Below, piece after piece: positions 46,770-55,611 of a DNA stretch of 64,000 nucleotides (positions are counted from its first letter, which is position 1; the number at the start of each line of letters is the position of its first letter). The notes under the pieces are model-generated. The model did not search any database and was not told where the DNA came from. It was given only the letters and a program-made list of their open reading frames with translations. The stretch is from Halobacillus litoralis (lineage in GTDB: Bacteria > Bacillota > Bacilli > Bacillales > Halobacillaceae). Location: positions 806,001 through 870,000 of the forward strand of contig NZ_WMEZ01000001.1 of the NCBI RefSeq assembly GCF_009856415.1, in the 5' to 3' direction. The position numbers were made by a program, and so were the translations under genes.

Positions 46770-47432
46770 TTAATCTGATATTTTAGCTACTTGTGTAATG
46801 TGATCCGCTCGCTCAAGCTCATCCAGGATCGAATCATCTATGTTCTGATCGACCTCAATGACCATCAAGGCTTGCTCTCCTTGTGCTTTACGGGACACTT
46901 CCATGCGTCCGATATTGATTTCGTTTCTCGCTAAAATGGCCGTTGCCGACGCAATCGCACCGTAACGATCATTGTGAATAAGAAGGATCGCCGGGTGACT
47001 TCCAGATAAGCGGAGTTCAAAACCATTCAATTCCGTAATTTCCGCTTTTCCTCCCCCGATCGAGATTCCGACTAACTCTAGCTCCCCATCATCATCACCG
47101 ATTTTAACTCTTGCCGTGTTGGGATGATCCGTATGAGCATCCTCTTCATGAAATCTTATCTTCATCCCATTTTTCCGCGCTGTAACGAGTGATTGACTGA
47201 TTCGTTCATCATACGTATCGTAGTCGAGCAATCCACCAATGATGGCTACATCTGTGCCGTGACCTTTATAGGTTTTCGCAAATGATCCATACAAATGGAT
47301 ATGGGCATATTTTGGTTCCCTGCCAAATAAATGGCGGGCTGCACGCCCGATTCTAGCCGCCCCTGCGGTGTGCGAACTGGATGGTCCAATCATGACGGGA
47401 CCGATAATATCGAATACTGAACGATATTTCAT
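46770..47432 (-). CDS. sdaAB: L-serine dehydratase, beta subunit
   Basis: 220 aa. N-terminus MKYRSVFDIIGPVMIGPSSS followed by HTAGAARIGRAARHLFG, the beta-subunit signature. The C-terminal ACT domain (about 148-218) begins HPAILLIHNDRYGAIASATA. ATG at 47432 follows AAGGTG; a GTG three codons upstream is less well placed. First gene of sdaAB-sdaAA-recG, with a promoter and cre-like site upstream. Confidence 0.97.
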   Translation of the reverse strand: MKYRSVFDIIGPVMIGPSSSHTAGAARIGRAARHLFGREPKYAHIHLYGSFAKTYKGHGTDVAIIGGLLDYDTYDERISQSLVTARKNGMKIRFHEEDAHTDHPNTARVKIGDDDGELELVGISIGGGKAEITELNGFELRLSGSHPAILLIHNDRYGAIASATAILARNEINIGRMEVSRKAQGEQALMVIEVDQNIDDSILDELERADHITQVAKISD

Positions 47433-47467
47433 GAAAATCACCTTCCCTTTTTCATCTATATATAAAG

Positions 47468-47516
47468 AAAGAAAACGCTTTCTACTATATTATAATCCTT
47501 TTATATCTTAACACAA
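47468..47516 (-). promoter_or_regulatory. sdaAB promoter with cre-like (CcpA) site
   Basis: On the minus strand TTGTGT and a perfect TATAAT are 16 nt apart (47511-47516 and 47489-47494). Immediately downstream, over the expected start point, is AGAAAGCGTTTTCTTT (47468-47483), which fits the cre consensus with one mismatch at a fixed position. Catabolite repression of serine breakdown is inferred. Confidence 0.6.
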
Positions 47517-47544
47517 ACTGTTGTTCTACACCTCATTTTTTACA

Positions 47545-47591
47545 AAAAGCGAACAAATCAGGTTGATAGATTGTTCATTTACGAGTAAAAT
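47545..47591 (+). promoter_or_regulatory. Permease promoter with PurBox-like inverted sites
   Basis: TTGATA (47563-47568) and TAAAAT (47586-47591) are 17 nt apart. Two PurR half-operator-like sequences flank and overlap the -35: AAAAGCGAACAAA (47545) and its inverted form ATTGTTCATTTAC (47570), matching the PurBox consensus at about 11 and 10 of 13 positions. Their spacing (12 nt) is shorter than in typical pur genes, so PurR control is only suggested. The leader also has a GGTTAC/GTAACC hairpin at 47603-47617. Confidence 0.5.
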
Positions 47592-47654
47592 AAACGTTTG
47601 TGGGTTACTCGGTAACCGGGCGGGAGAGGGATAAATTTCATAGAGGAGATTCAA

Positions 47655-48923
47655 ATGCTCAATCAGCATCATCAAAAAGTGAGCTGGAAGAAAGAAGGTT
47701 TGGCTGGATTGATCGGTTATTTCACGACTGTCTATATTGTAGCCGTGAACAGCCAAATCCTTCACAGTGCAGGTCTGCCGCTTGAAAGCGGAATGATCGC
47801 CACGATTCTTGCCAGTGCACTCGGCTGTTTGATCATGGCCATATACGCCAATGCGCCTATGGTTCTCATTCCAGGTATGGGTGTCAACGCACTGTTCGCC
47901 TACTCCATCGTTGAAGGTACGGGGTTAACATTTCAAGAAGGGCTGGCGGTTGTATTCATCGCTTCCTTGATCTTTTTGATCACGGCCTTCACCAAACTTG
48001 GAGACTGGCTGAAACACGCGATTCCAGCTTCCTTGAAACATGCGATTACGGTTGGTCTTGGACTGTTTTTGACGTTGATCGGATTAGAGAAAGGCGGCCT
48101 TGTTGTCAGAGGGGAACACTCTTTGATCACACTCGGCAACCCTTCTTCCGCAATCGTCATCACAAGCATCCTCACATTGTTCATCGGGATCTTCCTTTTC
48201 ACAAAAAATGTTCCCGGTAACTTCTTAGTGACGATGATTGCAGGTACCATCATCGCACATTTTACAGGAGTATTGGGAGAAAGAGGAGATTCTCTTGCAC
48301 TCAGCGAACAATCATGGATCTTTATGCCGGACTTCACAAGTGTGACCGAGTTCGGGTTCTGGATGACCGTTTTCCCCCTTGCGATCGTTCTCATTTTCGA
48401 GAATATGGGTCTCATTCATGGGCAACTGGATATGCTTGATCAACAAAGCAAATTCAAAAGGTCCTACCAAGCCTCTGCCTTTTCAGCATTAAGTACTGGA
48501 TTCCTTGGGACATCACCCACGGTTTCTTCAGCTGAGAGTGCAGCTGTCATTGCATCCGGAGGGAAGTCAGGAAGAGCAGCACTTACAATGGCTGTCTTAT
48601 TCATCGGCACCATCTTTTTGATCCCATGGATTTCCATGGTACCATCCACTGCTATTGCGCCAATTCTCATCATTGTCGGAGCGCTGATGGTACAAAACAT
48701 TAAAGAAATTCCCCTGGATCAATTATCCGAAGCGATGCCAGCCTTCCTGATCATTGTGATGATTCCATTCACCTACTCCATCGCTGATGGAATGGCTTTT
48801 GGCTTTATCGCATACCCGATCGTAAAGTTTGCCATCGGAAAACAAAGAGAACTATCGACGCCTGTCGTACTCATTGCCATGGTCTTTCTCATTGAATTTA
48901 TCATGCGCTCGCTTGGTCATTAA
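47655..48923 (+). CDS. NCS2-type guanine/hypoxanthine permease (PbuG/AzgA family)
   Basis: 422 aa polytopic membrane protein with about 12-14 hydrophobic segments. Family signatures are GLIGYFTTVYIVAVNSQIL, NAPMVLIPGMGVNALFAYSI, and GTSPTVSSAESAAVIASGGK. This is the AzgA-like branch that takes up guanine, hypoxanthine or adenine by proton symport; which purine cannot be read. Good AGAGGAG site before the ATG. Divergent from sdaAB and bounded by a terminator. It is not at this position in B. subtilis. Confidence 0.92.
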   Translation: MLNQHHQKVSWKKEGLAGLIGYFTTVYIVAVNSQILHSAGLPLESGMIATILASALGCLIMAIYANAPMVLIPGMGVNALFAYSIVEGTGLTFQEGLAVVFIASLIFLITAFTKLGDWLKHAIPASLKHAITVGLGLFLTLIGLEKGGLVVRGEHSLITLGNPSSAIVITSILTLFIGIFLFTKNVPGNFLVTMIAGTIIAHFTGVLGERGDSLALSEQSWIFMPDFTSVTEFGFWMTVFPLAIVLIFENMGLIHGQLDMLDQQSKFKRSYQASAFSALSTGFLGTSPTVSSAESAAVIASGGKSGRAALTMAVLFIGTIFLIPWISMVPSTAIAPILIIVGALMVQNIKEIPLDQLSEAMPAFLIIVMIPFTYSIADGMAFGFIAYPIVKFAIGKQRELSTPVVLIAMVFLIEFIMRSLGH

Positions 48924-48969
48924 TTTAGCTGCAGCGCAACTATGCTGTATCTAAAAGAATACAAAAAGA

Positions 48970-49006
48970 AATAAATCCCGTACATCTTAGATGTACGGGA
49001 TTTATT
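48970..49006. terminator. Bidirectional terminator between permease and coat-like gene
   Basis: A perfect 17-bp palindrome with arms AATAAATCCCGTACATC and GATGTACGGGATTTATT and a 3-nt loop. It overlaps the stop codon of the minus-strand gene and serves both convergent genes. Confidence 0.88.
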
Positions 49007-49388
49007 GTATTCTCCATCGTAAAACAATGGTTAACTGACAGCATTCCACTTGTTGATTGCTTGCAGATAAATGGATCTTTAGCCGGTCAGGATTATATTC
49101 CGCTTGAAAGGGGGACTCAACACCAGAACTTCGGATTAAAGTGTTCACTTTCGATTGATCCGATTCCTGTGCAGCACCCATCACATCATTGGCAAAATCA
49201 TGAGAGTTACTGATTTTTCCTACTACTTTTCTAGCATCAGCCATCAACTTTTCCATCTCTGAGGCAGACTGGACAAACATGTCCTCATCGACTTCTGGAT
49301 ACAAGCGAACAAACCGGCGTTGAGGGTAATGATGATAAACATTCGGGTACATGACAGGGACATAGCACGGAACCCACACGACATACAT
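49002..49388 (-). CDS. Probable inner spore coat-like protein (YuzC-like)
   Basis: 128 aa. The N-terminus is Tyr/Pro/Val-rich (MYVVWVPCYVPVMYPNVYHH), as in several spore-coat proteins. It is followed by a helical stretch SASEMEKLMADARKVVGKIS and a C-terminal NPDRLKIHLSASNQQVECCQ then LTIVLRW. This arrangement reminds me of the YuzC-type inner-coat family; recognition is from memory and tentative. ATG at 49388 lies after a GGGGGG run; the frame is open 23 codons further upstream but without a start that fits. Sporulation control not visible. Confidence 0.6.
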   Translation of the reverse strand: MYVVWVPCYVPVMYPNVYHHYPQRRFVRLYPEVDEDMFVQSASEMEKLMADARKVVGKISNSHDFANDVMGAAQESDQSKVNTLIRSSGVESPFQAEYNPDRLKIHLSASNQQVECCQLTIVLRWRIQ

Positions 49389-49507
49389 ACAAAAACCCCC
49401 CGGGTCCTTTAAAACATTTCCTCCTTTTTTAACCATTATTAAATATATGTACCCCACAAAAAATCAGAAGCACCAAAACCCCCCTTCTTCCTGTAATGCT
49501 CCCTTTA

Positions 49508-50045
49508 CTTGAAGACTCAGTTTCGAGATACCCGGGGTTCGTTTGATTTTTTTGAGCGTAAGGGGTGGTTGGGAAGCTACTCGCTTTCCTGTGGGGGAGC
49601 GCCGAGCTTCCTCGGGCTTCGCCCTGTGGGATCTCGTCTGTCTCCTTCTCCCACGGGAGTCTCGCAGCTTCCCAACCACCCCATTCCATGTGGAACAGAA
49701 ACGACCCCCTATACCAAAATGAGGGGTATTTACACCATACTTAGAAGTAGGCATAAAGGGCTCTATATCAGGCTTTTGAGCTTTGAATGACTACTGAAGA
49801 GAGTATGATATTATCCATTTTGCTTGAGTACCACCAGCAGCTTTTCCAGAAATAGTTTCGAGACACTTACATGGCAAAGGGCGGAGGGGAATGGCGAGAC
49901 TCCTGCGGGAAGAGAGTGCTAGGTGAGACCCCGCAGGACGCAGTCCGAGGAGGCTCACCGCGCTCCCGCGGAAAGCGAGCTATTCCCCGCAGCCCCCATC
50001 CACTCAAAAAAAGTCTCGAAACTGAGTCTTCCAGAATCCTGCCAT
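49508..50045. repeat. Copy B of the composite inverted repeat family (538 bp, complete)
   Basis: Same length and structure as copy A. By eye only five substitutions separate them, so they are about 99 percent identical over 26 kb distance. Ends are GAAGACTCAGTTTCGAGA (49511) and TCTCGAAACTGAGTCTTC (about 50014). Left module 49562-49682, right module 49879-49997. It lies between the coat-like gene and the hsp20 terminator. The four open frames of 78-96 codons inside recur in copy A and read through hairpins, so I do not call them genes. Confidence 0.9.
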
Positions 50046-50056
50046 TTAGCTTAATA

Positions 50057-50094
50057 ACAAAAAAACGTCCAGGAGATTCTGGACGTTTTTTTGA
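50057..50094 (-). terminator. Intrinsic terminator after hsp20
   Basis: A 12-bp stem AAAAACGTCCAG/CTGGACGTTTTT (50061-50072 with 50079-50090) and 6-nt loop, with T run on both strands, directly past the hsp20 stop. Confidence 0.92.
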
Positions 50095-50100
50095 GCTGGG

Positions 50101-50550
50101 TTATTGACCATCCACATCGATGACCTTGATGGTAGAGTTATGCTTAGGAAATACAATTGTTAAAACGCTACCCTTAAAGGATGCACTGCTTGCTGTATCC
50201 GCTACAGCAAAAGGAAGAGTGATCACGCGTTCTTTCTGACTTAACGAATGCGAACGGTTGTAATAATGAGCATCTTCATTTTTCACTTCACGAAGTTGCC
50301 TTTCATCCACACGGATTCGAAGCTGATCCCCAGATCGATCAATGCGTATTTGATCACGTGTTACATTAGGAAGATAAGCTTCGACAGTGACGTCTCGATC
50401 TGTTTCGAACACTTCCACAGGAATCGTCGTTTGTTGAAAGAAATCATGGACGTGCTTGATGGATTCGTCGAAAAACGAATCAAAAGCCTTGACGATGTCA
50501 CGAAAACTCTGGTCAAACAAATCCGGCAGTTGTTTATGTTTATCATCCAT
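50101..50550 (-). CDS. Small heat shock protein, Hsp20/alpha-crystallin family
   Basis: 149 aa ATP-independent holdase chaperone. The alpha-crystallin domain runs about residues 45-148 (PVEVFETDRDVTVEAYLPNV), and its conserved end is ASFKGSVLTIVFPKHN. The N-terminus is Phe/Asp-rich (LFDQSFRDIVKAFDSFFDES). Bacillaceae have several such proteins (YocM, CotM and CotP types); I cannot place this one. AGAGGTG precedes the ATG, and a striking inverted repeat lies just upstream. Confidence 0.93.
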   Translation of the reverse strand: MDDKHKQLPDLFDQSFRDIVKAFDSFFDESIKHVHDFFQQTTIPVEVFETDRDVTVEAYLPNVTRDQIRIDRSGDQLRIRVDERQLREVKNEDAHYYNRSHSLSQKERVITLPFAVADTASSASFKGSVLTIVFPKHNSTIKVIDVDGQ

Positions 50551-50567
50551 ACCTTTGCACCTCTTTT

Positions 50568-50596
50568 TGCATAAAGTCTGCCCTACACTTTATGCA
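50568..50596. promoter_or_regulatory. Perfect inverted repeat in the hsp20 5' region
   Basis: TGCATAAAGT-N9-ACTTTATGCA, ten perfect bases per arm, ends 18 nt before the hsp20 ATG. Arm length and N9 spacing resemble the CIRCE operator, but the sequence differs. It could be an operator or an RNA hairpin masking the translation start. Not a terminator for cysI because there is no T run on the minus strand. Confidence 0.6.
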
Positions 50597-50623
50597 CGGT
50601 GCTGGGTTTGGTGACCATTTCAT

Positions 50624-52336
50624 TTATGAGTGGAAGTCTTGACCTGAAGTAACCGGTCGAATGTACCCTTTGCGTATGACAAAATCACCAAATCTTTCAT
50701 GATCTTCCCGCTGTTTCGCATAATGGACAAGTAACGGTTTTAACTCTTCTACTATTTCTCTTTCTCCGATATTTTCACGGTACAATTTATTCAACCTGTC
50801 CCCTGCGAATCCAGCTCCTAAATAAAGGTTGTATTTCCCAGGGGCTTTACCGATAAAACCAATCTCCCCAAGGGCTGGGCGTGAACATCCATTTGGACAA
50901 CCTGACATTCTTATTATAATTTCTTCATTTCTCAAGCCCACTTCATCCAGGACTTCTTCTATTTGATCAATGAGCGAAGGCAAATACCTTTCCGATTCAG
51001 CCATGGCCAGCCCGCATGTAGGCATAGCCACACAGGCCATCGAGTTCCTTCTCAATGCAGAATTCTGTTTACCGTCTGATAATCCGTATTCTTCAATAAC
51101 GGCTTCAATTTCTGGTTTATTCTCATTCTTGATTTTCGAAAGCGTAACATTCTGATTAGGGGTCAGCCTGAACTCTCCAAGTCCCAGTTCGGCCATTTTG
51201 CGCATTCCTTCTTTTAGTAAATAGGTGTCTTCATCTTTAATGCGTCCATTTTGGATGAAAAAGGTATGATGCCAATCCCCATCCTCCCCTTTCAACCATC
51301 CATACCGATCGCCATTATGATCAAAATGATAAGGTTTCTCCTCTTCCAGCTCCCAACCTGTTCTCCGGTTCAGTTCCTCACAGATCCACTCCACTCCAAG
51401 CCGATCCACCGTGTATTTGAAACGAGCATTTTTCCGGTTCGATCGGTTTCCGTAATCACGCTGGATGGTCAGGATTTTTTCTGCCACCTCTTTTCCTTTT
51501 TCTTTTGGACAGAAACCGATGACACGCCCTAATTGAGGGTAGGTCGTCTTATCCCCATGGGTCATGCCCATTCCACCGCCAACTACGACATTGAAACCAA
51601 TCAGCTTTCCTTCCTCTTCAACGGCTATGAAACCGAGATCCTGCGAAAAGACATCCACATCATTGGAAGGTGGAACAGCGACACCGATTTTGAACTTCCG
51701 CGGCAGGTAGTGGGAACCGTAGATCGGCTCTTCTTCCTCTTTGCCATCTATGACTTTCTCTTCATCAAGCCAGATCTCATGGTAAGCCCTGGTCTTCGGA
51801 AGTAAGTGTTCACTTATTTGTTTAGCAAACTGGTAGACTTCCGCGTGATATGGGGATTGATCCGGATTCACGTTAGCCATGACATTCCGATTGACATCCC
51901 CACAGGCAGCAATGGAATCTAACAACGATTCATTCATGGCCTGTATACTATTTTTCATATTCCACTTCAGTATCCCGTGGAGCTGAAAGGTCTGCCTTGT
52001 CGTAAGTTTCATCGTTCCATTTCCATAATCATCAGCCAACGTATCCATTATCAGCCACTGATCCGGTGTCGCCACACCCCCTGGGAGGCGGACACGGACC
52101 ATGAATTGATAAGCGGGCTCCAACTTCTGCTTTCTCCGCTCATTCCTCAGATCACGATCATCCTGCATGTAACTTCCGTGAAATTTCAGTAGTTTCGTAT
52201 CATCCTCAGGGATACTCGCACTGATCCGGTCTTCAAAACTATCTACGAGCGTCCCTCTTAAAAAACGACTTTCCTCTTTAATTCTTTCCATATCATCCGG
52301 GGGACCTTCAGGCCTTATGGTTTTGTTTTCCGCCAC
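50624..52336 (-). CDS. cysI: Assimilatory sulfite reductase (NADPH) hemoprotein subunit
   Basis: 570 aa. Carries siroheme and a [4Fe-4S] cluster and reduces sulfite to sulfide. Two ferredoxin-like half domains ([20 protein letters not shown]) and cluster/siroheme ligands [19 protein letters not shown] and [19 protein letters not shown] are all present. It is the last gene of the cys operon, 28 nt after cysJ. In B. subtilis the counterparts are a separate pair (yvgQR). Confidence 0.97.
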   Translation of the reverse strand: MAENKTIRPEGPPDDMERIKEESRFLRGTLVDSFEDRISASIPEDDTKLLKFHGSYMQDDRDLRNERRKQKLEPAYQFMVRVRLPGGVATPDQWLIMDTLADDYGNGTMKLTTRQTFQLHGILKWNMKNSIQAMNESLLDSIAACGDVNRNVMANVNPDQSPYHAEVYQFAKQISEHLLPKTRAYHEIWLDEEKVIDGKEEEEPIYGSHYLPRKFKIGVAVPPSNDVDVFSQDLGFIAVEEEGKLIGFNVVVGGGMGMTHGDKTTYPQLGRVIGFCPKEKGKEVAEKILTIQRDYGNRSNRKNARFKYTVDRLGVEWICEELNRRTGWELEEEKPYHFDHNGDRYGWLKGEDGDWHHTFFIQNGRIKDEDTYLLKEGMRKMAELGLGEFRLTPNQNVTLSKIKNENKPEIEAVIEEYGLSDGKQNSALRRNSMACVAMPTCGLAMAESERYLPSLIDQIEEVLDEVGLRNEEIIIRMSGCPNGCSRPALGEIGFIGKAPGKYNLYLGAGFAGDRLNKLYRENIGEREIVEELKPLLVHYAKQREDHERFGDFVIRKGYIRPVTSGQDFHS

Positions 52337-52364
52337 TATACTTTCTCTCCCTTCCTTCTTCTCC

Positions 52365-54164
52365 TTAATAAACGTCTCTTTGGTAACGCTTCGCTTTCCT
52401 CAATTCTTTCAAATATTCCTCTGCTTCTTCTTCGGTGTATTTTCCTTCTTCTTTTATGATTTCAAGGATTGTGTTGTGGACATCTTTGGCCATATATTTT
52501 TCATCCCCACATACATAGACATAAGCCCCGGATGCTAACCATTGATAAAATTCTTTCTGGTTCTCAAGCAAACGGTGCTGGACGTACACTTTTTCTGATG
52601 TATCTCTGGAGAAAGCGACATCCATTTTTGTTAGGACGCCTTCTTTTAACCATCGCTGCCATTCCACTTGATATAGAAAATCCGTGACAAAGTGCTGCTC
52701 ACCGAAGAAAAGCCAGGACCTGCCCTGTCTCTCGCTTTCTTCTCGTTCTTCAAGGAAGGATCGGTAGGGGGCCACGCCCGTTCCCGCTCCGATCATGATG
52801 ATGGGGATGGATGGATCATCTGGCAGTTTGAAATTGTTGTTCTTCTGTACAAAAACAGACAGTTGATCTCCCACTTCTGTCCTTTCTGCACATTGCCCTG
52901 AGCAGACCCCTGTTCGTTTCCGCCCATTTGAATCGTATCTTACTGTCCCGATTGTCAGATGTACTTCATCAGGATTTGCTTTTAAACTGCTCGCAATAGA
53001 ATACAGTCTCGCAGGGATCTTCCTTAAGGAGCTGACAAACGCTTCCGCCCCTGCTTTCCATGGTCCATAATCTCTCACGACATCAAGCAGATCCCTTCCA
53101 TATATATAAGCATTCATTTTTTCCCTGGATGCCACTAGTTGTTTGAACTCTTCATGATCAGTCAGAGTCGCTAATTTCTCCAGTAAGGGTATGGTCAAGG
53201 CCGTAATCTCATAATGGGAGGTCAAAGCTTCCCGTAATGCCCGGACTTCCCCATCTTTGTTCACGATGACCGATAAGTCCGGGTCCCATCCCATTTCTTC
53301 GATCAGCTCATCTACAAGGGTATCTTCATTTTTCGGATAAATCCCCAGACTATCCCCAGGTTCATAGGCAAGGTTCGCTCCCTCCAGGTCGAGCTCCAAA
53401 TGGCGGGTCTCTTTATTCGATCCCCGTCCACTCAAGTTGATATTCTCCAGCACTTCTGCTTGAAAAGGGTTTTTCTTAGAGTAAATCGGACGATCGGTAA
53501 CAGACGTGACTTTTTCAACCGTTGGAGAGACATGTTCATGAGTATCACCTAATGTATGAAGCACTCCCTTCCACCATGATTCAGCATCTTCTTCATAATC
53601 AAGGTCGCAATCGACACGGGGATGGATACGCTCAGCACCAAGTTCGTTCAGGCGTTCATCGATTTCCTTCCCCGTCTGACAAAAGAACTCATAAGAGCTG
53701 TCACCAAGAGCAAGGACAGAATACTTCATTCCGTCTAATTTTGGAGCTCGTTTGCTGAAGAGAAATTCATAAAAGGACAGTGCATTATCTGGAGGATCTC
53801 CGTCTCCGTGGGTGCTCGTCAAAATCAATAGATCCTGTTCACTTTTTAAGTTTTTCGGTTTATATTCATCCATATCCAGAACGTTGGCTACCATGCCCTT
53901 TTCTTTTAACTTGGCCCCATATTCTTCCGCAAGGGCCTGACAGTTTCCGGTATGTGATCCATACAAAAGGGTTACCTGCCGGGCAGACACTGCTTTTTCT
54001 TCTCCTTGGTGATTCTTTACAGCAAGGGAAGGAGAGTTCTGAAAGGCGGCCAAATAACCGCTCAGCCATATTTTCTGTCGGTCATCCATTGTTAGAAGCA
54101 AACGGTTCAATTGTTCCGTTTGTTCTTGATCAAATGGACTGTTCTTGACATCAAGATTCAACAT
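52365..54164 (-). CDS. cysJ: Assimilatory sulfite reductase (NADPH) flavoprotein subunit
   Basis: 599 aa diflavin reductase that passes electrons from NADPH to CysI. Flavodoxin domain with [20 protein letters not shown] and [18 protein letters not shown] site [24 protein letters not shown] site [20 protein letters not shown]. The ATG after GGAGGTGTCA was used; the frame is open 12 codons further, into hemD. Confidence 0.97.
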   Translation of the reverse strand: MLNLDVKNSPFDQEQTEQLNRLLLTMDDRQKIWLSGYLAAFQNSPSLAVKNHQGEEKAVSARQVTLLYGSHTGNCQALAEEYGAKLKEKGMVANVLDMDEYKPKNLKSEQDLLILTSTHGDGDPPDNALSFYEFLFSKRAPKLDGMKYSVLALGDSSYEFFCQTGKEIDERLNELGAERIHPRVDCDLDYEEDAESWWKGVLHTLGDTHEHVSPTVEKVTSVTDRPIYSKKNPFQAEVLENINLSGRGSNKETRHLELDLEGANLAYEPGDSLGIYPKNEDTLVDELIEEMGWDPDLSVIVNKDGEVRALREALTSHYEITALTIPLLEKLATLTDHEEFKQLVASREKMNAYIYGRDLLDVVRDYGPWKAGAEAFVSSLRKIPARLYSIASSLKANPDEVHLTIGTVRYDSNGRKRTGVCSGQCAERTEVGDQLSVFVQKNNNFKLPDDPSIPIIMIGAGTGVAPYRSFLEEREESERQGRSWLFFGEQHFVTDFLYQVEWQRWLKEGVLTKMDVAFSRDTSEKVYVQHRLLENQKEFYQWLASGAYVYVCGDEKYMAKDVHNTILEIIKEEGKYTEEEAEEYLKELRKAKRYQRDVY

Positions 54165-54184
54165 TGACACCTCCATATTGATAG

Positions 54185-54997
54185 CTATTGATTCAACCAT
54201 TGCCCCTGAAAATAATGATCGAGCTTCACAATCATCGCACCCATCTTCGGTCGCTCGGGTTGAATGACCGAAGAAATTCCTCGGTCATGCAGAGCCTGAG
54301 CGGTTACTTTACCAACAGCTACCGCCTGGACATGATGTTGGAAAGCTTCCACAACATTTTCCAACCTTTTGCTTTGATGAAATAAATTTTTCACCTGGGT
54401 TTTACTTGTGAAAACAACCGCATCTAGTTGAGCGTCTGCGATATGGAGGGCTAAGTCTTCTACGACAACAGGATCAGGTGGTAAGAACTTGTAGGGGTTA
54501 GCTCTGTAAACCCTGTATCCTTTCTCCTCTAATTTTCTTACTAAAAATTCTTCATCTTCATTGTATGTCTGTAGAAAGATTCCTTGGTTCTCTGTTCGAT
54601 CTACAACAGGGATTTGACACAATAGATTTTCCATCGTTCCATCTGCAGCAATCACATCAGGTAATAGGTCATTGGCTTTTAACCAATCCATCGTTTTCGC
54701 ACCCCGGATGGCAAGAGACTCGTTTTCGAGCTTCTGAAGAAATTTCCTGTCTACCCTTTCTTTTATTGCGGCATCTCCAAGCGTCCGAGCGCCTATGCCT
54801 GTCGTCAATATGACCCGGTTAAACGATTGATGAAGGTAGTCTTTCACATGAGCGCGGGATGCTTTTTCATCCAGCAGCTGCTCTCCTTGCAATGGAAAAA
54901 CAAAAGGCTTTCCACCCATGTTCGTTATTAATTTTTGAATCGCTTCCGAACGGCGATCTGCCGCAATGCCAACCTTTTTTCCTTTTAGTCCCGACAA
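54185..54997 (-). CDS. hemD: Uroporphyrinogen-III synthase-like protein (HemD family)
   Basis: 270 aa with two HemD-type Rossmann lobes: KGKKVGIAADRRSEAIQKLI and NRVILTTGIGARTLGDAA in lobe one, TQVKNLFHQSKRLENVVEAF and VAVGKVTAQALHDRGIS in lobe two. In this operon it would supply uroporphyrinogen III for siroheme. A second hemD in the heme operon is likely elsewhere, so this may be a pathway-dedicated or divergent copy. Its start overlaps sirC by 13 nt. Confidence 0.85.
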   Translation of the reverse strand: MSGLKGKKVGIAADRRSEAIQKLITNMGGKPFVFPLQGEQLLDEKASRAHVKDYLHQSFNRVILTTGIGARTLGDAAIKERVDRKFLQKLENESLAIRGAKTMDWLKANDLLPDVIAADGTMENLLCQIPVVDRTENQGIFLQTYNEDEEFLVRKLEEKGYRVYRANPYKFLPPDPVVVEDLALHIADAQLDAVVFTSKTQVKNLFHQSKRLENVVEAFQHHVQAVAVGKVTAQALHDRGISSVIQPERPKMGAMIVKLDHYFQGQWLNQ

Positions 54998-55611
54998 AGG
55001 CTACCTCCTCCTTTGGTATGTATTTCTTCCTTGATGATCCATTGTTTTTCCCGTTCTAAATAAGAGGGATCAAGCATTCTTTCCAGATACATCTCTTTTT
55101 CCACTTTAGATAAAGGAGAAGCCTTCAGCATTTGCCTGCATTCATATAAAAAATCCATATAATCCTTATAGGCAGGAGGGAACTGCTTTTCCCATTCTTC
55201 ACGCAAGCGTCCTGCGAGCTTAGGACTAGCTCCCTGGGTGGTGACAGATACGTTTAGTTTCCCCCGGGTAAATTGTGCAGGAAGATGAAGGTTTCCACCC
55301 TTCCCCCCATCTACTCTGTTCACAAGGGGCACATTACCTGCTTGCAGTGCGATGTTGTCATTTGTCTCGCAGTCATCCGTCGCAATAACTAATAGAAATG
55401 CGCTCGTAACATCACCATTTTCAAAATGACGATTCAACCAATGGATCTCCTTCTTCTTGATCATCTCTTTTAAGTCTTCCGTGACTGCAGGACTGACAAC
55501 TGTAATTCTTGCCTTTTCTCGTAGGAAGACCTTCGCCCTTTTTTCTGCTGTTTTGCCTCCTCCAATGATGATGACTTTCTTTTGTTCTACATCAACGGAT
55601 AGCGATATCAT
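54985..55611 (-). CDS. sirC: Precorrin-2 dehydrogenase SirC (YlnF)
   Basis: 208 aa. Oxidises precorrin-2 to sirohydrochlorin. NAD-binding KKVIIIGGGKTAEKRAKVFL near the N-terminus, then VNRVDGGKGGNLHLPAQFTR and LNVSVTTQGASPKLAGRLRE, all typical of the CysG N-terminal family. The ATG overlaps the sirB stop by 4 nt. Confidence 0.94.
   Translation of the reverse strand: MISLSVDVEQKKVIIIGGGKTAEKRAKVFLREKARITVVSPAVTEDLKEMIKKKEIHWLNRHFENGDVTSAFLLVIATDDCETNDNIALQAGNVPLVNRVDGGKGGNLHLPAQFTRGKLNVSVTTQGASPKLAGRLREEWEKQFPPAYKDYMDFLYECRQMLKASPLSKVEKEMYLERMLDPSYLEREKQWIIKEEIHTKGGGSLCRD

Noticed and set aside
47595-47650. Possible purine riboswitch before the NCS2 permease
   Set aside because: The leader has a small GGTTAC/GTAACC hairpin but none of the conserved purine aptamer core; regulation by PurR-type operators looks more likely.
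49429-50107. Open frames of 78-96 codons inside repeat B
   Set aside because: Same frames as in repeat A; explained by the repeat and not by coding selection.
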